Below, piece by piece: positions 1 to 10,651 of a stretch of 64,000 bases of DNA; position 1 is the first letter of the stretch; the number at the start of each line of letters is the position of its first letter. Source of the stretch: Notospermus geniculatus (lineage: Eukaryota; Nemertea; Pilidiophora; Heteronemertea; Lineidae); contig NMRB01002631.1 of the NCBI GenBank assembly GCA_002633025.1, forward strand, positions 1 through 64,000, in the 5' to 3' direction. The notes under the pieces are model-generated. The model searched no databases and was not told the origin of the DNA. It saw nothing but the letters and a program-made list of their open reading frames with translations. A program made the translations under genes and the position numbers.

Positions 1-950
1 CTTGGCGTGCTTGGTTGGATTGTTGTGGATGCAAATCACGTGATTCCCCACAAGGATAAGTCGTCGTTAAGCCGACTTACACCTTCAAGTCGTCATAATG
101 ACGAGTAATGCGTAAGTCGTCATCATGACGACTTACCACTACTCATCATATTTCTAATTCGACAGAAAATCTTCGGTCCCGAAAGTGTCGACTTAGGTAG
201 GGCGAGGTTTACTGTATATGTATCCTGTATTAATACGTATTACTTACAGGTAAAGTAAAGTACAGTACAGATCACAACTGACATCCAAACGGCTTTACGA
301 ATTATAACAATGCTGCCCTGGTAATTACGTGCTAGTTACCAGTACGGGGATACAAGACCCTGAGTAAGTTGCGCCAAACATACCGTACTTCTTGTAGGTT
401 GTGTGTAACTTGCACGAATTCAGGTATGTCAGTTGTGATCTGAAAAAAAATGAAGAAGTTACATGTGTCTATGTCTTAATCGCATGTTGATCCCCTTGGT
501 GAATTCGGCCCTACATCTTTATAGCTGCAGAAATGAGCATGTCCATGAATGATTTGTCCAAATGTCCTACAGTCTGAAAACATGATTCTTATTTCAGTAT
601 GTAGATCAACATGTACATAGTGCCTACACGTAGTTCGAGTTGACAAGGACAACTTCAGTGTGTGTGTAGGCCCACAAACATGTTATGTAGCTGTCTCACA
701 ATGAGCAAAAGACAACAAGACTCATAAAAGATGGACTACTGTACTTTATTAATTACACTCATACAAATCAAATCCATGTTATTTTTTATGTGAGCGAGTG
801 CAATTTTCAATAAACATAGTTGTATACTATCAACAATTTCTTGATTGTACTTTTTTCTAAAACAATATTGGTCCTATTGTCAGCATTGATGACAAAAAAT
901 CAATCCACTGCAATTCAACTGCATCATTCCACCTTGCCAAAATGACAAAT
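1..950. other. Non-coding stretch, no gene seen
   Basis: No convincing open frame with splice sites. A small hairpin with 11-bp arms (TAAGTCGTCAT) lies at 113-135. The segment around 168-200 resembles 58188-58217 (GGTCCC..AAGTGTCGACTTA), so it is probably the end of a dispersed repeat. Confidence 0.6.
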
Positions 951-1375
951 GTGACATCGAAATGTTCCAGGGTCATGTATCCTCATTAGATGCACCTGAT
1001 AAAAATTTGGAAACAACCCAGTTAGGCCTACACGTTGCAACTTTGCAGAGCAACCCCCAGCAAACTTCGAAACTCGACACCAGCAACCCGCAACATATAG
1101 CAACCTCAAGTTGCATTAGTTTGCTATTTGTAAATGGAACAGGTTGCTGCTACAGATTGCAGGTTGCCAAAAAAAAGTTCGCCAAGTGTAAATGGGCCTT
1201 TAGAGTTGAGGAGTTACTGGACTTTGAACTTTGGTTTTGGCCACCTGGTGGCCAATCGGAGAATCGAATTGGACCGAAAAATGATGTCATAGGTCACCTG
1301 ACATACTGGTGTATATGTACCAAGTTTCAAGTCAATAGCCCAAGCAGTTACGTAGTCTTCAGCACACATTGAAAT
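950..1375 (+). repeat. Dispersed repeat family D, copy 1
   Basis: Shares the phrases TGTATCCTCATTAGATGCACC, GATAAAAATTTGGA, CCACCTGGTGGCCAA and ACCAAGTTTCAAGTCAATAG with 3950-4095, 51500-51790 and in part 59880-59955. A truncated relative follows at 1440-1515. The long plus-strand frame here is inside the repeat and is not treated as a gene. The superfamily is not recognised. Confidence 0.75.
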
Positions 1376-1597
1376 GAAATGGTCCACGGACCATGTGTAC
1401 TCACCTGGGTGAACCTACCAGAAAAACAAATAACAAATGTTGAATCGAAATGTTTCAAGGTGATGTATCCTCATTAGACATGTTAGATGCACCTGATAAA
1501 AATTTGGAGACAATCCATACAGTTCAGGGCCCAGTTTCACAAAGAATCTTGATGTGACCAAGTTCCAGCAAATCCGATGACTTCATTTCAGATTTAA

Positions 1598-1640
1598 AGG
1601 GACTAGGAAAATTGTTTCAAGCTCCCTGGTAGTTGATAAA
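1598..1640. repeat. Terminal fragment of the AAAGGGACTAGG element
   Basis: Begins with AAAGGGACTAGGAAAATT, the terminal inverted repeat of the complete element at 6978-7363. The opposite end of the family is at 3690-3913, so this may be the left end of a copy interrupted by about 2 kb of later insertions (1640-3690), or two separate fragments. Confidence 0.6.
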
Positions 1641-1879
1641 GGTCGTCGAGATCAATCAATAACAGCTAAAATTTCTTGGTTACACCAACCCAATTAGGGT
1701 GTCCCAGGTACCCCCCTCTGCTCATAGTCATGATTTAGTTNCTGTCGTAGTTCTCGCTGACAATACTACGACAGGCCTTGCGAACGCCAACTCGGCATGT
1801 GATTGGTCAACTGTGATTGGTCAACGGTCGCGCCATGTGCTCATCATCTATTTTTAGACTCCCGCAACGTAGAAGTCTG

Positions 1880-2225
1880 TATTGCTCATTTGCATACGTG
1901 TCCCGGAATTCCGGCCCAACATGGCGGCCGCGACCTGTCGTAGTAGTGGAGGAACGGAGCGATACGACAGGGGACCAGTCTAGGTCGTCAGATCGAGGGT
2001 CTGGCACAGAACGCAATCCTCATTGTAACGACCTCATTGTAACGACATTGTAATCCTCATTGTAACGACAGCCTCGCTGATTGGCTGGTTTCAAAATTTG
2101 GTGACGTAGGCTGCAGGGGGAATATGGCGGCGCTCGGAGAACTTGAAGCGTTAAAATTAGTGAGGTGAATCGCCGCAATTTGTGTTGTCAAGTCAATTTA
2201 TAGTGTCTTTCATTGGAATTTCAGG
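1880..2225 (+). promoter_or_regulatory. CpG-rich promoter-like segment with possible first exon
   Basis: CpG-rich, with GATTGGCTGG (CCAAT-box-like, reverse) near 2080 and ATGGCGGC motifs at about 1921 and 2124 typical of YY1-type TATA-less promoters. An ATG at 2124 opens MAALGELEALKLVR, followed by GTGAAT and, at 2225, a strong GTAAGT donor. No downstream exon was found, so a gene is only a possibility. Confidence 0.25.
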
Positions 2226-2298
2226 TAAGTATATTAAGAGGAGATTCTGCTATAAAAAGTGCAGTAGACTATGGCAAGCCGAATGTCCATTCCGGCCT

Positions 2299-2899
2299 AA
2301 ACCATGGTTTACAATCCCTAAACCATGGTTTAGGACCCTAAACTATGGTTCAGGGTCCTAAACTATAGTTTAGACACCGTAAACCATGGTTTGGAGAAAA
2401 ACGTCCATTTCGGGAGGCCTAAACCATAGTTTACGATCGTAAACCATGGTTTCGAGTAAACCATGGTTTAGGGGCCCTAAACTATGGTTTAGCCTAAACT
2501 ATGGTTTAGGAATCCAAAACTGTGGTTTACAGCATTCTCTGTTTTCAAAAAACTTGTGTTCACAGTAAAACACGGTTTGCAAAAGTGTCAATCGGTCTAA
2601 ACCATGGTTTAGGGGTCCTAAACTATGGTTTAGGCCTGAACCATGGTTTAGGAATCCAAAACTGTGGTTTACAGCATTCTCTGTTTTCAAAAAACTTGTG
2701 TTCACAGTAAAACACGGTTTGCAAAACTGCCAATCGGACTAAACCATGGTTTAGGGGTCCTAAACTATGGTTTAGGCCTAAACCATGGTTTAGGAATCCG
2801 AAACCGTGCTTTTCAGCATTCTCTGTTTTCAAAAAAACTTGTGTTCGCAGTAAAAGTGCAAATCCTAAACCATGGTTTACTCCAAACTATGGTTTAGGN
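2299..2899. repeat. Array of the dyad AAACCATGGTTTAG with 142-bp tandem units
   Basis: About 20 exact or one-to-two-mismatch copies of the self-complementary 12-mer AAACCATGGTTT (variants AAACTATGGTTT, AAACTGTGGTTT) in 600 bp. From about 2456 the array is organised in units of 142 bp, seen from the repeated phrase CAGCATTCTCTGTTTTC at about 2531, 2673 and 2815. It ends at a single N (2899) next to a Harbinger transposase remnant. Confidence 0.9.
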
Positions 2900-3190
2900 C
2901 TGACTGTAATCTGGTGAACACCTGCGAGATCACAATCTGTCATCTGGAAATGACCTGTGGCGTAAAATCGTAGCGTGAGTAAAAGCGTGTTAATTGGTGA
3001 AACGGCAGCGTTCCTGTTGGAGCTGGGCTCTTCTTCCATCCAATCCAAAATTATCAAGAGGTTCTCCTTGGTGAAGCGGTATCTTTTGTGGAAATCACCA
3101 TCTCTAAACTCCTCCATCGGATTGCTTCTATCTCAAATCAGCCGTTCTGGCCGTTGAAAATTGTCAAAGCGTTGATCCAGTCCATCTTGT
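2900..3190 (-). pseudogene. Broken PIF/Harbinger transposase (HARBI1-like), N-terminal part
   Basis: On the minus strand, frames in line read FQRPERLI, a stop, then DRSNPMEEFRDGDFHKRYRF and later LLLTLRFYATGHFQ. This order (R-P-x-x, D-R-x-P, F-x-x-R-Y-R-x-x-K/R, then L-x-x-L-R-F-x-A-T-G-x-F-Q) is the N-terminal signature of Harbinger/HARBI1 nucleases, upstream of the catalytic DDE residues, which are absent here. One TGA replaces what would be Arg, and the frame ends at the single N at 2899. It is therefore a truncated, inactivated transposon gene. Its neighbour is the dyad array at 2299-2899, possibly part of the same element. Confidence 0.75.
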
Positions 3191-3231
3191 CACTTCAGTC
3201 ACTTCTTCAAAAATGTCTTAATCCAAGTTTA

Positions 3232-3470
3232 AACCTACCCCTTGGCTGGTTTAGAATAATCTGTGGTTTAAACACCGGATAAAAGTTAATCCTTGTTGGT
3301 GCAGGCGGATTAATTTTTTAAACCATACTTAAACCTAGTTTAAGCCTAATCTAAAGTTTATCCACGTTGGTGCATACGGGCCCTTAAGTGTAAAACTTCC
3401 TTTAAACTATTGTTCCAAACAAAAGATAAGGGAAATTTTACACTTAAGATGTTTTATGCATACGGCCCCA
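3232..3470. mobile_element. Short inverted-repeat elements ending in GCATACGGGCCC
   Basis: Two imperfect hairpins. One, about 3280-3382, has ends TTAATCCTTGTTGGTGCA and TTTATCCACGTTGGTGCATACGGGCC. The second, about 3371-3468, has CTTAAGTGTAAAA near one end and TTTTACACTTAAG near the other, followed by GCATACGGCCC. The terminal word GGGCCCGTATGCA recurs in 52005-52112, and a close variant in 8662-9038. Confidence 0.6.
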
Positions 3471-3689
3471 GACTCTAAAATTGAAAATTGCAGAGTCTGG
3501 TGGCACGAGACTAAATGTGCACAGATTAGGAATGTCGTGAAAAGATTACATAACATTGCCGACTGTCACACATAGGGGATATTCATGCTCTTGACACAAA
3601 CACTGCATAAGCTCGTTTTTGTTGGTCAGTTGGTGATTGAGCGGAACAAGAAGTAAAATGTTATGACTGCTCCAATGCATTACATACAG

Positions 3690-3913
3690 GGACACTATTG
3701 ATTAGATTCCCAGTGACGGCGGCAAATGACCATGGGAGGCACCTGCTGAGCAATTGCTCAAATAGCGACCGCTCCATGCTGAGGCGATGACTGATTTACC
3801 TGGCTCTCACTAATTAACACTATTGAAAAAGTTAATTGATGGTGGGAATTTATCATGAATGAACTAGCATTTTGTCATAATCGAAGTTAGAAACAATTTT
3901 CCTAGTCCCTTTA
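3690..3913. repeat. Right-end fragment of the AAAGGGACTAGG element
   Basis: Matches the right half of 6978-7363: TTCCCAGTGACG, ATTAACACT, GGTGGGAATTTATCATGA, ACTAGCATTTTGT and the terminal TTTTCCTAGTCCCTTTAA. Confidence 0.8.
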
Positions 3914-3949
3914 AGTTTTTTCTTAAACTAGATTCTTTGTGAAATCAAG

Positions 3950-4095
3950 CACAGGAGTTACTGGACTTTGAGCTTTGGTTTTGGCCACGTGGTGGCCAAG
4001 CGGAGAATCGAATTGGACCGAAAAGTCATAGATCACCTGACATGGGGTAGTAGCCTACCAAGTTTCAAGTCAATAGCCCAAGCAGTTTCAGATAT
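3950..4095 (+). repeat. Dispersed repeat family D, copy 2
   Basis: Nearly identical to 1208-1355 (GAGTTACTGGACTTTGA, GTGGCCAAGCGGAGAATCG, ACCAAGTTTCAAGTCAATAG). Confidence 0.8.
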
Positions 4096-4537
4096 GAGAA
4101 GTAATAAGACAATTACATGTACAATCATGCTTATGACACCAACACATTTAAAAACGTCTAATTGACAGTATTGTATNGGGCATGGTTCTATGCCCAACAT
4201 ATTGCTATAGATTGGGTGCAAATACCATTGCTGTAGCTCAAATGGTTTTTGCAATATTTAGGAAAACTTGTTGTCCTTTTACTTTCCTACAAGAGTGTAC
4301 CTTGCCAAACGTTTTTGAGACCATTTCACAGTCAGAACATGGTGCCTTCGGCTTATAACGTTACAATCAAGTAAATTGGTGGTGAGCAGTGATAGATTGC
4401 TACAAAAGATGAGAGGTGTCATATGTGACACATGTATTGCGGTAACCTGCACTGAAAATAAAATAAAAGGAATTATTAGTAAATAAAACACAATCAATTC
4501 GAAAAATGAAAAAAAATCATCGGCATTTTGCGAGTTT

Positions 4538-4605
4538 CGAACCCACTCAAATATCCATCTTCAGATTGATAGTCCAACGCTCTAACCACTCGGCCAAACT
4601 AAGGA
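4538..4605 (-). pseudogene. tRNA-like sequence (class II style, probably a pseudogene)
   Basis: On the minus strand it has a good A box (TGGCCGAGTGG), GAGCGTTGGACT in the anticodon-arm region, and a B-box-like GGGTTCGAAAC. The acceptor stem does not pair convincingly and the anticodon arm is weak. A decayed tRNA or the head of a SINE is more likely than a working tRNA. It lies directly next to the Mutator-like element at 4630. Confidence 0.5.
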
Positions 4606-5003
4606 ATGACGTCAGAGGCTATTGACACGGGTAGAGACTAAAGAATAAGGTCCAGGGCATTTTCTATAAATAGCCTGGGGACCCCTACGATGACGTCATA
4701 CATGGAATTCCGCGTGTTAAAAATAGATAAGAGCACGTGGGTTTGTTGTGATGGACTTGTACTCTAGAATGATGAACAATGAGACGTTTTTGTTGGGGTG
4801 GGGGTGTAGGATAGGGGGGTTCTTAACATGAAAATAGAATGTCAAACAATAACGTTTCCCATGAGACCGTTTTATGGGGACCACCACCTCATGATGTGAT
4901 ATACACACCTCAATCAAAGAAGCAAAAAACATGATACAAAATTATTTAAAGCAATATTTCAACACTTTATTGTAGATCTGCATCATAATAGGTACGGTAC
5001 AAG

Positions 5004-5179
5004 CACAGGCCCTTGGAGAGTTAATCAGTGGAGTATTCCTCGTAAAATTGGGAGAAAGTGAGCATACAATGGCCAAATCTATACTATATTATAATATAGT
5101 ATAGATTTGGCCATTGTATGCTCACTTTCTCCCAATTTTACGAGGAATACTCCACTGATTAACTCTCCAAGGGCCTGTG
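5004..5179. mobile_element. Perfect 176-bp palindrome (foldback element)
   Basis: Two 88-bp arms are exact reverse complements with no loop; the centre is between 5091 and 5092 in an AT-rich core (ATACTATATTATAATATAGT). The ends are CACAGGCCC/GGGCCTGTG. The flanks carry a direct repeat GTACAAG (4997-5003 and 5180-5186), supporting a transposition event. The terminal CACAGGCCC is shared with 29602-30381, suggesting the same superfamily (hAT-like, by inference). Confidence 0.9.
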
Positions 5180-5381
5180 GTACAAGTCACACAGCTCTGT
5201 AATTATTTTGACACGAGTCGAATATCAGCGAATATCAGAGTTCTGAGTTTTATCTTTCACATTTTGGACACACCCAATATCTCCCTGATAAAATGATGTC
5301 CAAAGGAATACCAACACAGTCTTTATGAACACAGTCTTGACACAAAGTATTCATCATATAGGCCTACAGCAGTTGAATTGG

Positions 5382-5616
5382 TAAAGTCTGGCAACATCTA
5401 TCTTCGACCTAATGGAATGCGGAAGTCATGTAATGTGACAGAGCTTTGCGGTTTATAATCATGCCTGTCGATCACTTGTGGTCGTTCCCCGATTGTTCGC
5501 GTTGTCCACCGGTCATTCAATAGCCGGGTGTGATTAAAGGTCCGTGGAAAATCCAACTATCAATTTCCTAGCTTCCGCATTCCATTGGGTCAAAGATAGA
5601 TGTTGCCAGACTTTAG
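5382..5616. mobile_element. MITE family with AAGTCTGGCAACATCTA ends, copy 1
   Basis: Terminal inverted repeats AAGTCTGGCAACATCTATC and its complement near 5612, with inner matching CCAATGGAATGCGGAAG. Other copies are at 44211-44463 (complete) and 53828-53985 (right part). Confidence 0.85.
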
Positions 5617-5882
5617 ACCGAACACTGTCCTGATTGAAAGCTGCCCAGAAGACCGGGTACCAGTCTATTGAATTGGGATCAAGTTGAGCATGTATGGCAG
5701 CGGCCATTTTGTACAGCAGTCTAGGAATTCCATGTATATGACGTCATCGTAGGGGTTCCCCAGGCTATTTATAGAATTTCCCGGGAAAATGCCCTGGACC
5801 TTATTCTTTAGTCTCTACCATTGACACGGAGATTCTCCAGATCCAATATGGCGGATTTTTTAGATGTGAAAAAAAAATTCGC

Positions 5883-5932
5883 GACGCCCTGCCCTGTACA
5901 CACAAAATTGTGTGTGTACAGGGCAGGGCGTC
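5883..5932. repeat. Near-perfect 50-bp palindrome
   Basis: GACGCCCTGCCCTGTACACA and its complement meet at AAAATT with one mismatch per arm. It is followed by TGACGTCATGCATG. Confidence 0.85.
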
Positions 5933-6977
5933 ATGACGTCATGCATGGGTAGGGGCGTAGGCATTGTAGTAAACTGGTGCCCGTCTAGACGACCGCCTGT
6001 GGTTTATACAAGTAGCGTTGCTTATCACCCTTATTTTTGACAAAAATCATACAAATATCTAATGGTGAATGAACTAGGGAGACCTCTCACCGAAAGTGAG
6101 CTATTGAAAGAAACCTGTTCCTGATGTGTGTCAAGAAATGGGACAGACAACTTGAAATACAGTGAAGAGCAGTGACGAACGACTGACGTATTTAGTGTCA
6201 TTTCCGGTGTAACATCTGTCAGTGTTCCCCGTTTTCAGTGAACTCCCTTCTTTGTGTTGGCAACGTAGTGACAACTGACAGCTAGAGACCATGAGTTCAG
6301 TGGGGCAGTATAATGACGGGGAACATTCACACGCAGAAACGCTGATAGATGTTACCCAGGGTACAAGTCCCATAAAACTACTTAAGTCTATGTGACACTT
6401 ATCCCTGTGACACTTATCACACTTTGACTTAAAGTACATGTTTATGAAGAAATATTAGGCTGGTTTTTAGTCCAGCCTAATATTTATTCATTTTTTGATA
6501 TCTTTACTCCACACGTCTATTTTTGACTTTTTGATATGTTTATGAATATAGACCCAGGTGAAAATGGAATAATTGTAAATCTAAGCCTACTTACCAGTTT
6601 CCACGTCTTCAGTGAGGACTTCAGGGGGGTACTTCTTTGAGCAAATTTTCTTTTCGCCCCATCCCCACGAGACCAAGAAAATGCATGCTCGCGAGGGCCC
6701 CATGTGTGCTTTTTCGGGTACAAACGGGGGGGGGGGGGTACGGGGTAAGATTCGGGTGGCTGCACATTGCAGGGCCGTTCCAACAGGAAATCTCAGTTCT
6801 TGTCAGTTCACTTCACCAATAATGACGATATGGGCACATCTGCTGAGAAAAAGTAAAATTCGTTTCAATCACAGCATGTTTCTCAAAAATAACATGAGCC
6901 ATTCAAGTGCCACTTGCCTGTGACGCTCGAACCCAGCGGCCTCAAACTCAACCGTATTCAAGGGGGAGAACTTTGGT
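5933..6977. other. Intergenic stretch without recognisable gene
   Basis: Holds a small hairpin at 6451-6486 (AAATATTAGGCTGG .. CCAGCCTAATATTT) and a run of G at about 6727-6738. Overlapping short frames on both strands in 6517-6923 look like chance frames in GC-rich sequence. Confidence 0.5.
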
Positions 6978-7363
6978 TTAAAGGGACTAGGAAAATTTTT
7001 TCAAACTTCGGTTATTACAAAATGCTAGTCTTTCATGATAAATTCCCACCGTCAATTCACTTTTTCAATTAAGTGTTAATTACTGACACCCAGACAAATC
7101 AGTCATCACCACACCATGGAGTATTCACCACGTCACTGGGAACCTCATCGCTGTATGTATTGTATGGAGCGAGCTTGTACTCTATTGTGTTGATTAGGTT
7201 CCCAGTGACGTGGTGAATGCTCCATGGTGTGGTGATAACTGATTTGTCTGGGTGCCAGTAATTAACACTTAATTGAAAAAGTGAATTGACGGTGGGAATT
7301 TATCATGAAAGACTAGCATTTTGTAATAACCGAAGCTTGAAAAAATTTTCCTAGTCCCTTTAA
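6978..7363. mobile_element. Complete MITE, TTAAAGGGACTAGG family
   Basis: 386 bp with long imperfect inverted arms: TTAAAGGGACTAGGAAAAT at the left, and its complement ending at 7363. Inner blocks GATAAATTCCCACCGTCAAT and CCACACCATGGAG recur inverted. TTAA at both tips may be the target duplication. Fragments are at 1598 and 3690. Confidence 0.9.
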
Positions 7364-8661
7364 GCCGATACCTCTGAATAATTGAGTGTACCACTTGCTT
7401 TGCGATGAAATAAAACATTTCTGTGTACGAAACAAATAACAAATGTTTCAGTATAACTTAGCCTGGGAAATTTTATACTGAAAGCTGGCTTCATGGATTC
7501 GAGGGTGAAGGCCATCTAGGCCTATACTTGAAAAGTGGCACGTTCGCCATGATTCTCTGACATTTGGGCGTAGGAAGGACTTGAACTTGGACTTGAACTG
7601 CTCCAAACTGATAAGGGGCACCGCACACGAGCGACAATTTTGACCGATTTGTCGGCCGACGTGGCTTCCGACCGCCAAAGCGACAAGATTTGGCGCTTCT
7701 GATTGGCTGATGTCTAGTCGCGCCACCAGTCTCGTAGGCGGTCGCCCAGATTTTGTCGCTGCCTGGTCACCGATTCCAGCGTGTGAAGGCCTGACGCCGC
7801 GGCTGGCCTGTCATTTTCACCGGCAAAAGGCTAACAAAATATTTCTACCATTGAAAAAGTAACATCAAATATGCTAAATAAACCCTTATAGTCCAGTAAA
7901 TTTAGGCGAAAATTTGGGCGAACCGGGAACAAATTGCAACAGAAGGTTTTTTTGCTTTAAATGTTTTATTAGGTCACCTTGGACATCATATCCAAAATCC
8001 GCCAAAATCGGACGGCGGGAACCCACTTAATTTGCATATTCAATTTTGTGAACTGACTTCAACGTTGGACGCCGATGGACGCAACAGCTGAGCTTTGTAC
8101 AGGATAGTGGGACCCAATGTACAGCTCCGTATGTGATGTTCGAGGGGCACTTTCTCTGCCCCACCCTGTAGAGAGACCGAAACCCTTAATCCTGTGACAA
8201 ACAATAGACCGCAGGAAAACGGGGGCATTAGATTCTTCTCACACAGGCCGGGTGTGACAGGAGTCAGCGTCCTAGGAATGCATATCCGCCAAACAATATA
8301 GCCCGCTATTGTAAGGTTATATTCGATTGTAGGGGCCTACATGTTCTCTAGCCATACTTCTAATCCCTCGGTCAACAATAATACCGGACTTTGATTCCAG
8401 GGGGACTTTAATTCCTTTCACACCTACAATCAATCCAAGCATTATTTTGCAGATTTGCAGAAACACTGTATCGCCATACTGCATGACGCAACGTGCGTGC
8501 AGCCACGTGCATCACGCGGCACCATCGCCAGATCCTGCACAATTTTTCGGCGATGAAACTTCATTGAAATACCTTGTAATCGATTGCTAGTATAGGCCTA
8601 CCCACCCCCGAACATAAATAGAATCAGAAAAACAAGGTTTACCCGGCGGCAGGCCTACATT
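7364..8661. other. Intergenic stretch, no gene recognised
   Basis: Short frames on the minus strand (7448-7726, 8040-8228) lack splice context or family resemblance. Nothing else recognisable except scattered AGGCCTA words. Confidence 0.5.
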
Positions 8662-9038
8662 GGGCCATATGCATAAAAATGAAGCATTTACTTCTAGCAA
8701 AAGCAAAAAGTAAAAGCAGTTGCTTGAAGCCAAAAGTAAAAGTAAAAGCAATTACTTGGTTTCATATGCATAATCTTTTACTGCCACTTCAAAGCAAATG
8801 CTTATACTTGACAAGCATTTGCTTGTTTACCAAAGGTTCTACAGTTGGAGAATTGCTCAGTATTATGCATATGAATTCTAGCATTTGCTAGAAAGGAACA
8901 AGTAAATAGTAACAGCTTTTTCTATTAGCAACTGCTTTTTTAGCAAAAGCATTTACTTTGGGTTTTATGCATACTGATGGAAGTAATTGCTTCAATTTTC
9001 AAGTAAAAAGCATTTGCTTTTCTTTATGCATATGGACC
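8662..9038. mobile_element. MITE with GGGCCATATGCATAAA ends and dyad-rich interior
   Basis: Ends are GGGCCATATGCATAAA (8662) and TTTATGCATATGGACC (ending 9038). The interior repeats words such as AAGCATTTACTT, AGCAAATGCTT and AAGTAAAAGC in both orientations many times. Its short frame (8679-8891) is a by-product of the repeats. Confidence 0.85.
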
Positions 9039-9039
9039 A

Positions 9040-10022
9040 TTGACATGCACTGTGCAGGCCAAAAAACACAAGATTTTATCAACGCAAATCAATATGGCGG
9101 CGCCCGTGTCGGATCAGTTTCGCTTTCGACTAGTTCGAGCCATTCACAATAAATTCAGCTCAAAACACAAACAACACGGTACCTGCCGTCGCCAGAACAA
9201 ACCCAGAGATCTATTCTCAACTTTCTGCAACTTACCTCACGGTATTTCAGGCTCATTTTTCGTAAAAATGTGAATTTTGAATAGAGAAGTCCATGCCTTC
9301 GCCATCCGTAAGATTTGAACCAGGCGCCACGAAATCACGAGAGCGCAGGCGCAGTTACTCCATGACGTCACACACGCGTATTTTCGTCTGCGCTCAGCGG
9401 GTGTGGCGCACACTTCGAGGAAAACAGGAGCATCCGATGGATTTTGCCGATATATTTTTCATGTGTGGCACCCTGGTCTGTATCGTAGAAGGTTATGCCA
9501 ACGGAATGACACCAATCTCGCCCAAGCGTGTGTACCAGAACAGGTCGGGAAACATGGGAAAAGGGTGTTGAAATATTCTGAAGCTCCTGCGGAACCAAAA
9601 CTTCCATCTCCCGCCGGATGTGAGCCCGCCATTGTCGTGCTTGGATGTTGGTCAAGCCATTTTTGGCCATCACCATCCCTGACTGGCCAGTTTTTGTCGT
9701 CTGTACCATGGGATCGGAGAATTTGTGTTGAAATGTGGGTTATTGCGTTGCTTTGTTGGTTCAATGTTTCACCTTGTCTTTTGTGGGTCACGTGGTGTTC
9801 TGGTCAATCATAGCGGACGTTTTTTGTTTGCAACGCAATGCAAACGTTAGGAGAAAGGAATCAGTGAAAATGAAATATGTTGATATTTATCAGATTTTAT
9901 TCACAAATTATAAAAACACAAATGAACTGCCTGAGTCTATTCGTCAGGTTTCTATGAAATCTGTGTCGGCGTCCGCCGTGCAGACGACTGTAAAAATGAT
10001 GGAAGGTCTCACAGTGATGTAA
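9040..10022. other. CpG/CRE-containing low-copy segment with undecided open frames
   Basis: At 9092 ATGGCGGC opens MAAPVSDQFRFRLVRAI and runs to about 9176, where GGTACCTG could be a donor. Around 9330-9390 are GCGCAGGCGCAG and ATGACGTCAC (NRF1- and CRE-like). Overlapping frames follow: minus 9368-9709 (113 aa, including QARQWRAHIRREMEVLVP), plus 9403-9813, and plus 9735-10022 ending VQTTVKMMEGLTVM. None matches a family I know and the exon structure cannot be decided. The region could be the start of a gene or the distal 3' side of the SOX30-like gene. Confidence 0.3.
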
Positions 10023-10308
10023 GGGGCCGTCTCAAAATTACATTGATGCCAAAAAAGACGAAGTGACTTCATCTTTTCCCTGCCCCCTCCCCCTTGAAAA
10101 GATGAAGTGGGCACTTGACATTGGCTTCATCCATGTAGGGATGGTATAGGCATGGAAAAATGATAAAGAAAAACATGTGAAGACACTAACCAAGATTCCT
10201 TTCTGAAGACTGCATATAAAAAGTCATTCTCCTGTAAAAAAAGAGTGAGAGTGATGCCAATTTTTTCAAAAAAGATGAAGTGGGCCAAAACAATTTTGAG
10301 ACGGCCCC
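10023..10308. mobile_element. MITE with GGGGCCGTCTCAAAATT ends
   Basis: The ends GGGGCCGTCTCAAAATT and AATTTTGAGACGGCCCC are perfect inverted repeats. Inner copies of AAAGATGAAGTG also occur inverted. 286 bp, no coding capacity. It lies in the 3' flank, or possibly the 3' UTR, of the SOX30-like gene. Confidence 0.9.
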
Positions 10309-10651
10309 CAAGAATATCGTTCATCCGTTCTAACCCGATGCGACTATGACAGGTCGACGAGAAGGCGATGGAGCCCTAACCGTTCGAACCCTCTGCATCG
10401 ATTTGACGAAAACTCGACCAAAATGGCCGAGCTCCTCCAGTCTTCCCTCCACTGACCACTCACATCGGCGAATAAATTTTCGGCTGATATGCACCCCTCG
10501 AGACAATCTGTTTGCTCTTGGTTGTGGAGCAACTTTGGCATGTTTTTAGCTGAAAGAAAGTTTCTGCTGCCTTTGTCTCTTCCTCAATGAGACAAAAGTG
10601 TCACCAGCTAGTGACGTCATCAAGTTCCATTTCACCTCTTCATTCAGCCCT

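Larger units (their letters stand above)
4630..5819. mobile_element. Non-autonomous Mutator-like element, 1.19 kb, with 9-bp target duplication
   Basis: The ends are inverted copies of GGTAGAGACTAAAGAATAAG, extending about 80-90 bp inward with a few indels. The flanks are a perfect direct repeat ATTGACACG (4621-4629 and 5820-5828), the 9-bp duplication typical of Mutator-like elements. Each arm carries a CRE-like TGACGTCA within the repeat. No transposase is inside; instead it hosts two other elements (5004-5179 and 5382-5616). Confidence 0.85.

Noticed and set aside
9368-9813. Overlapping frames of 110-136 codons on both strands
   Set aside because: They overlap each other, match no family I know, and lie in GC-rich sequence where long chance frames are expected; kept only as an undecided region.
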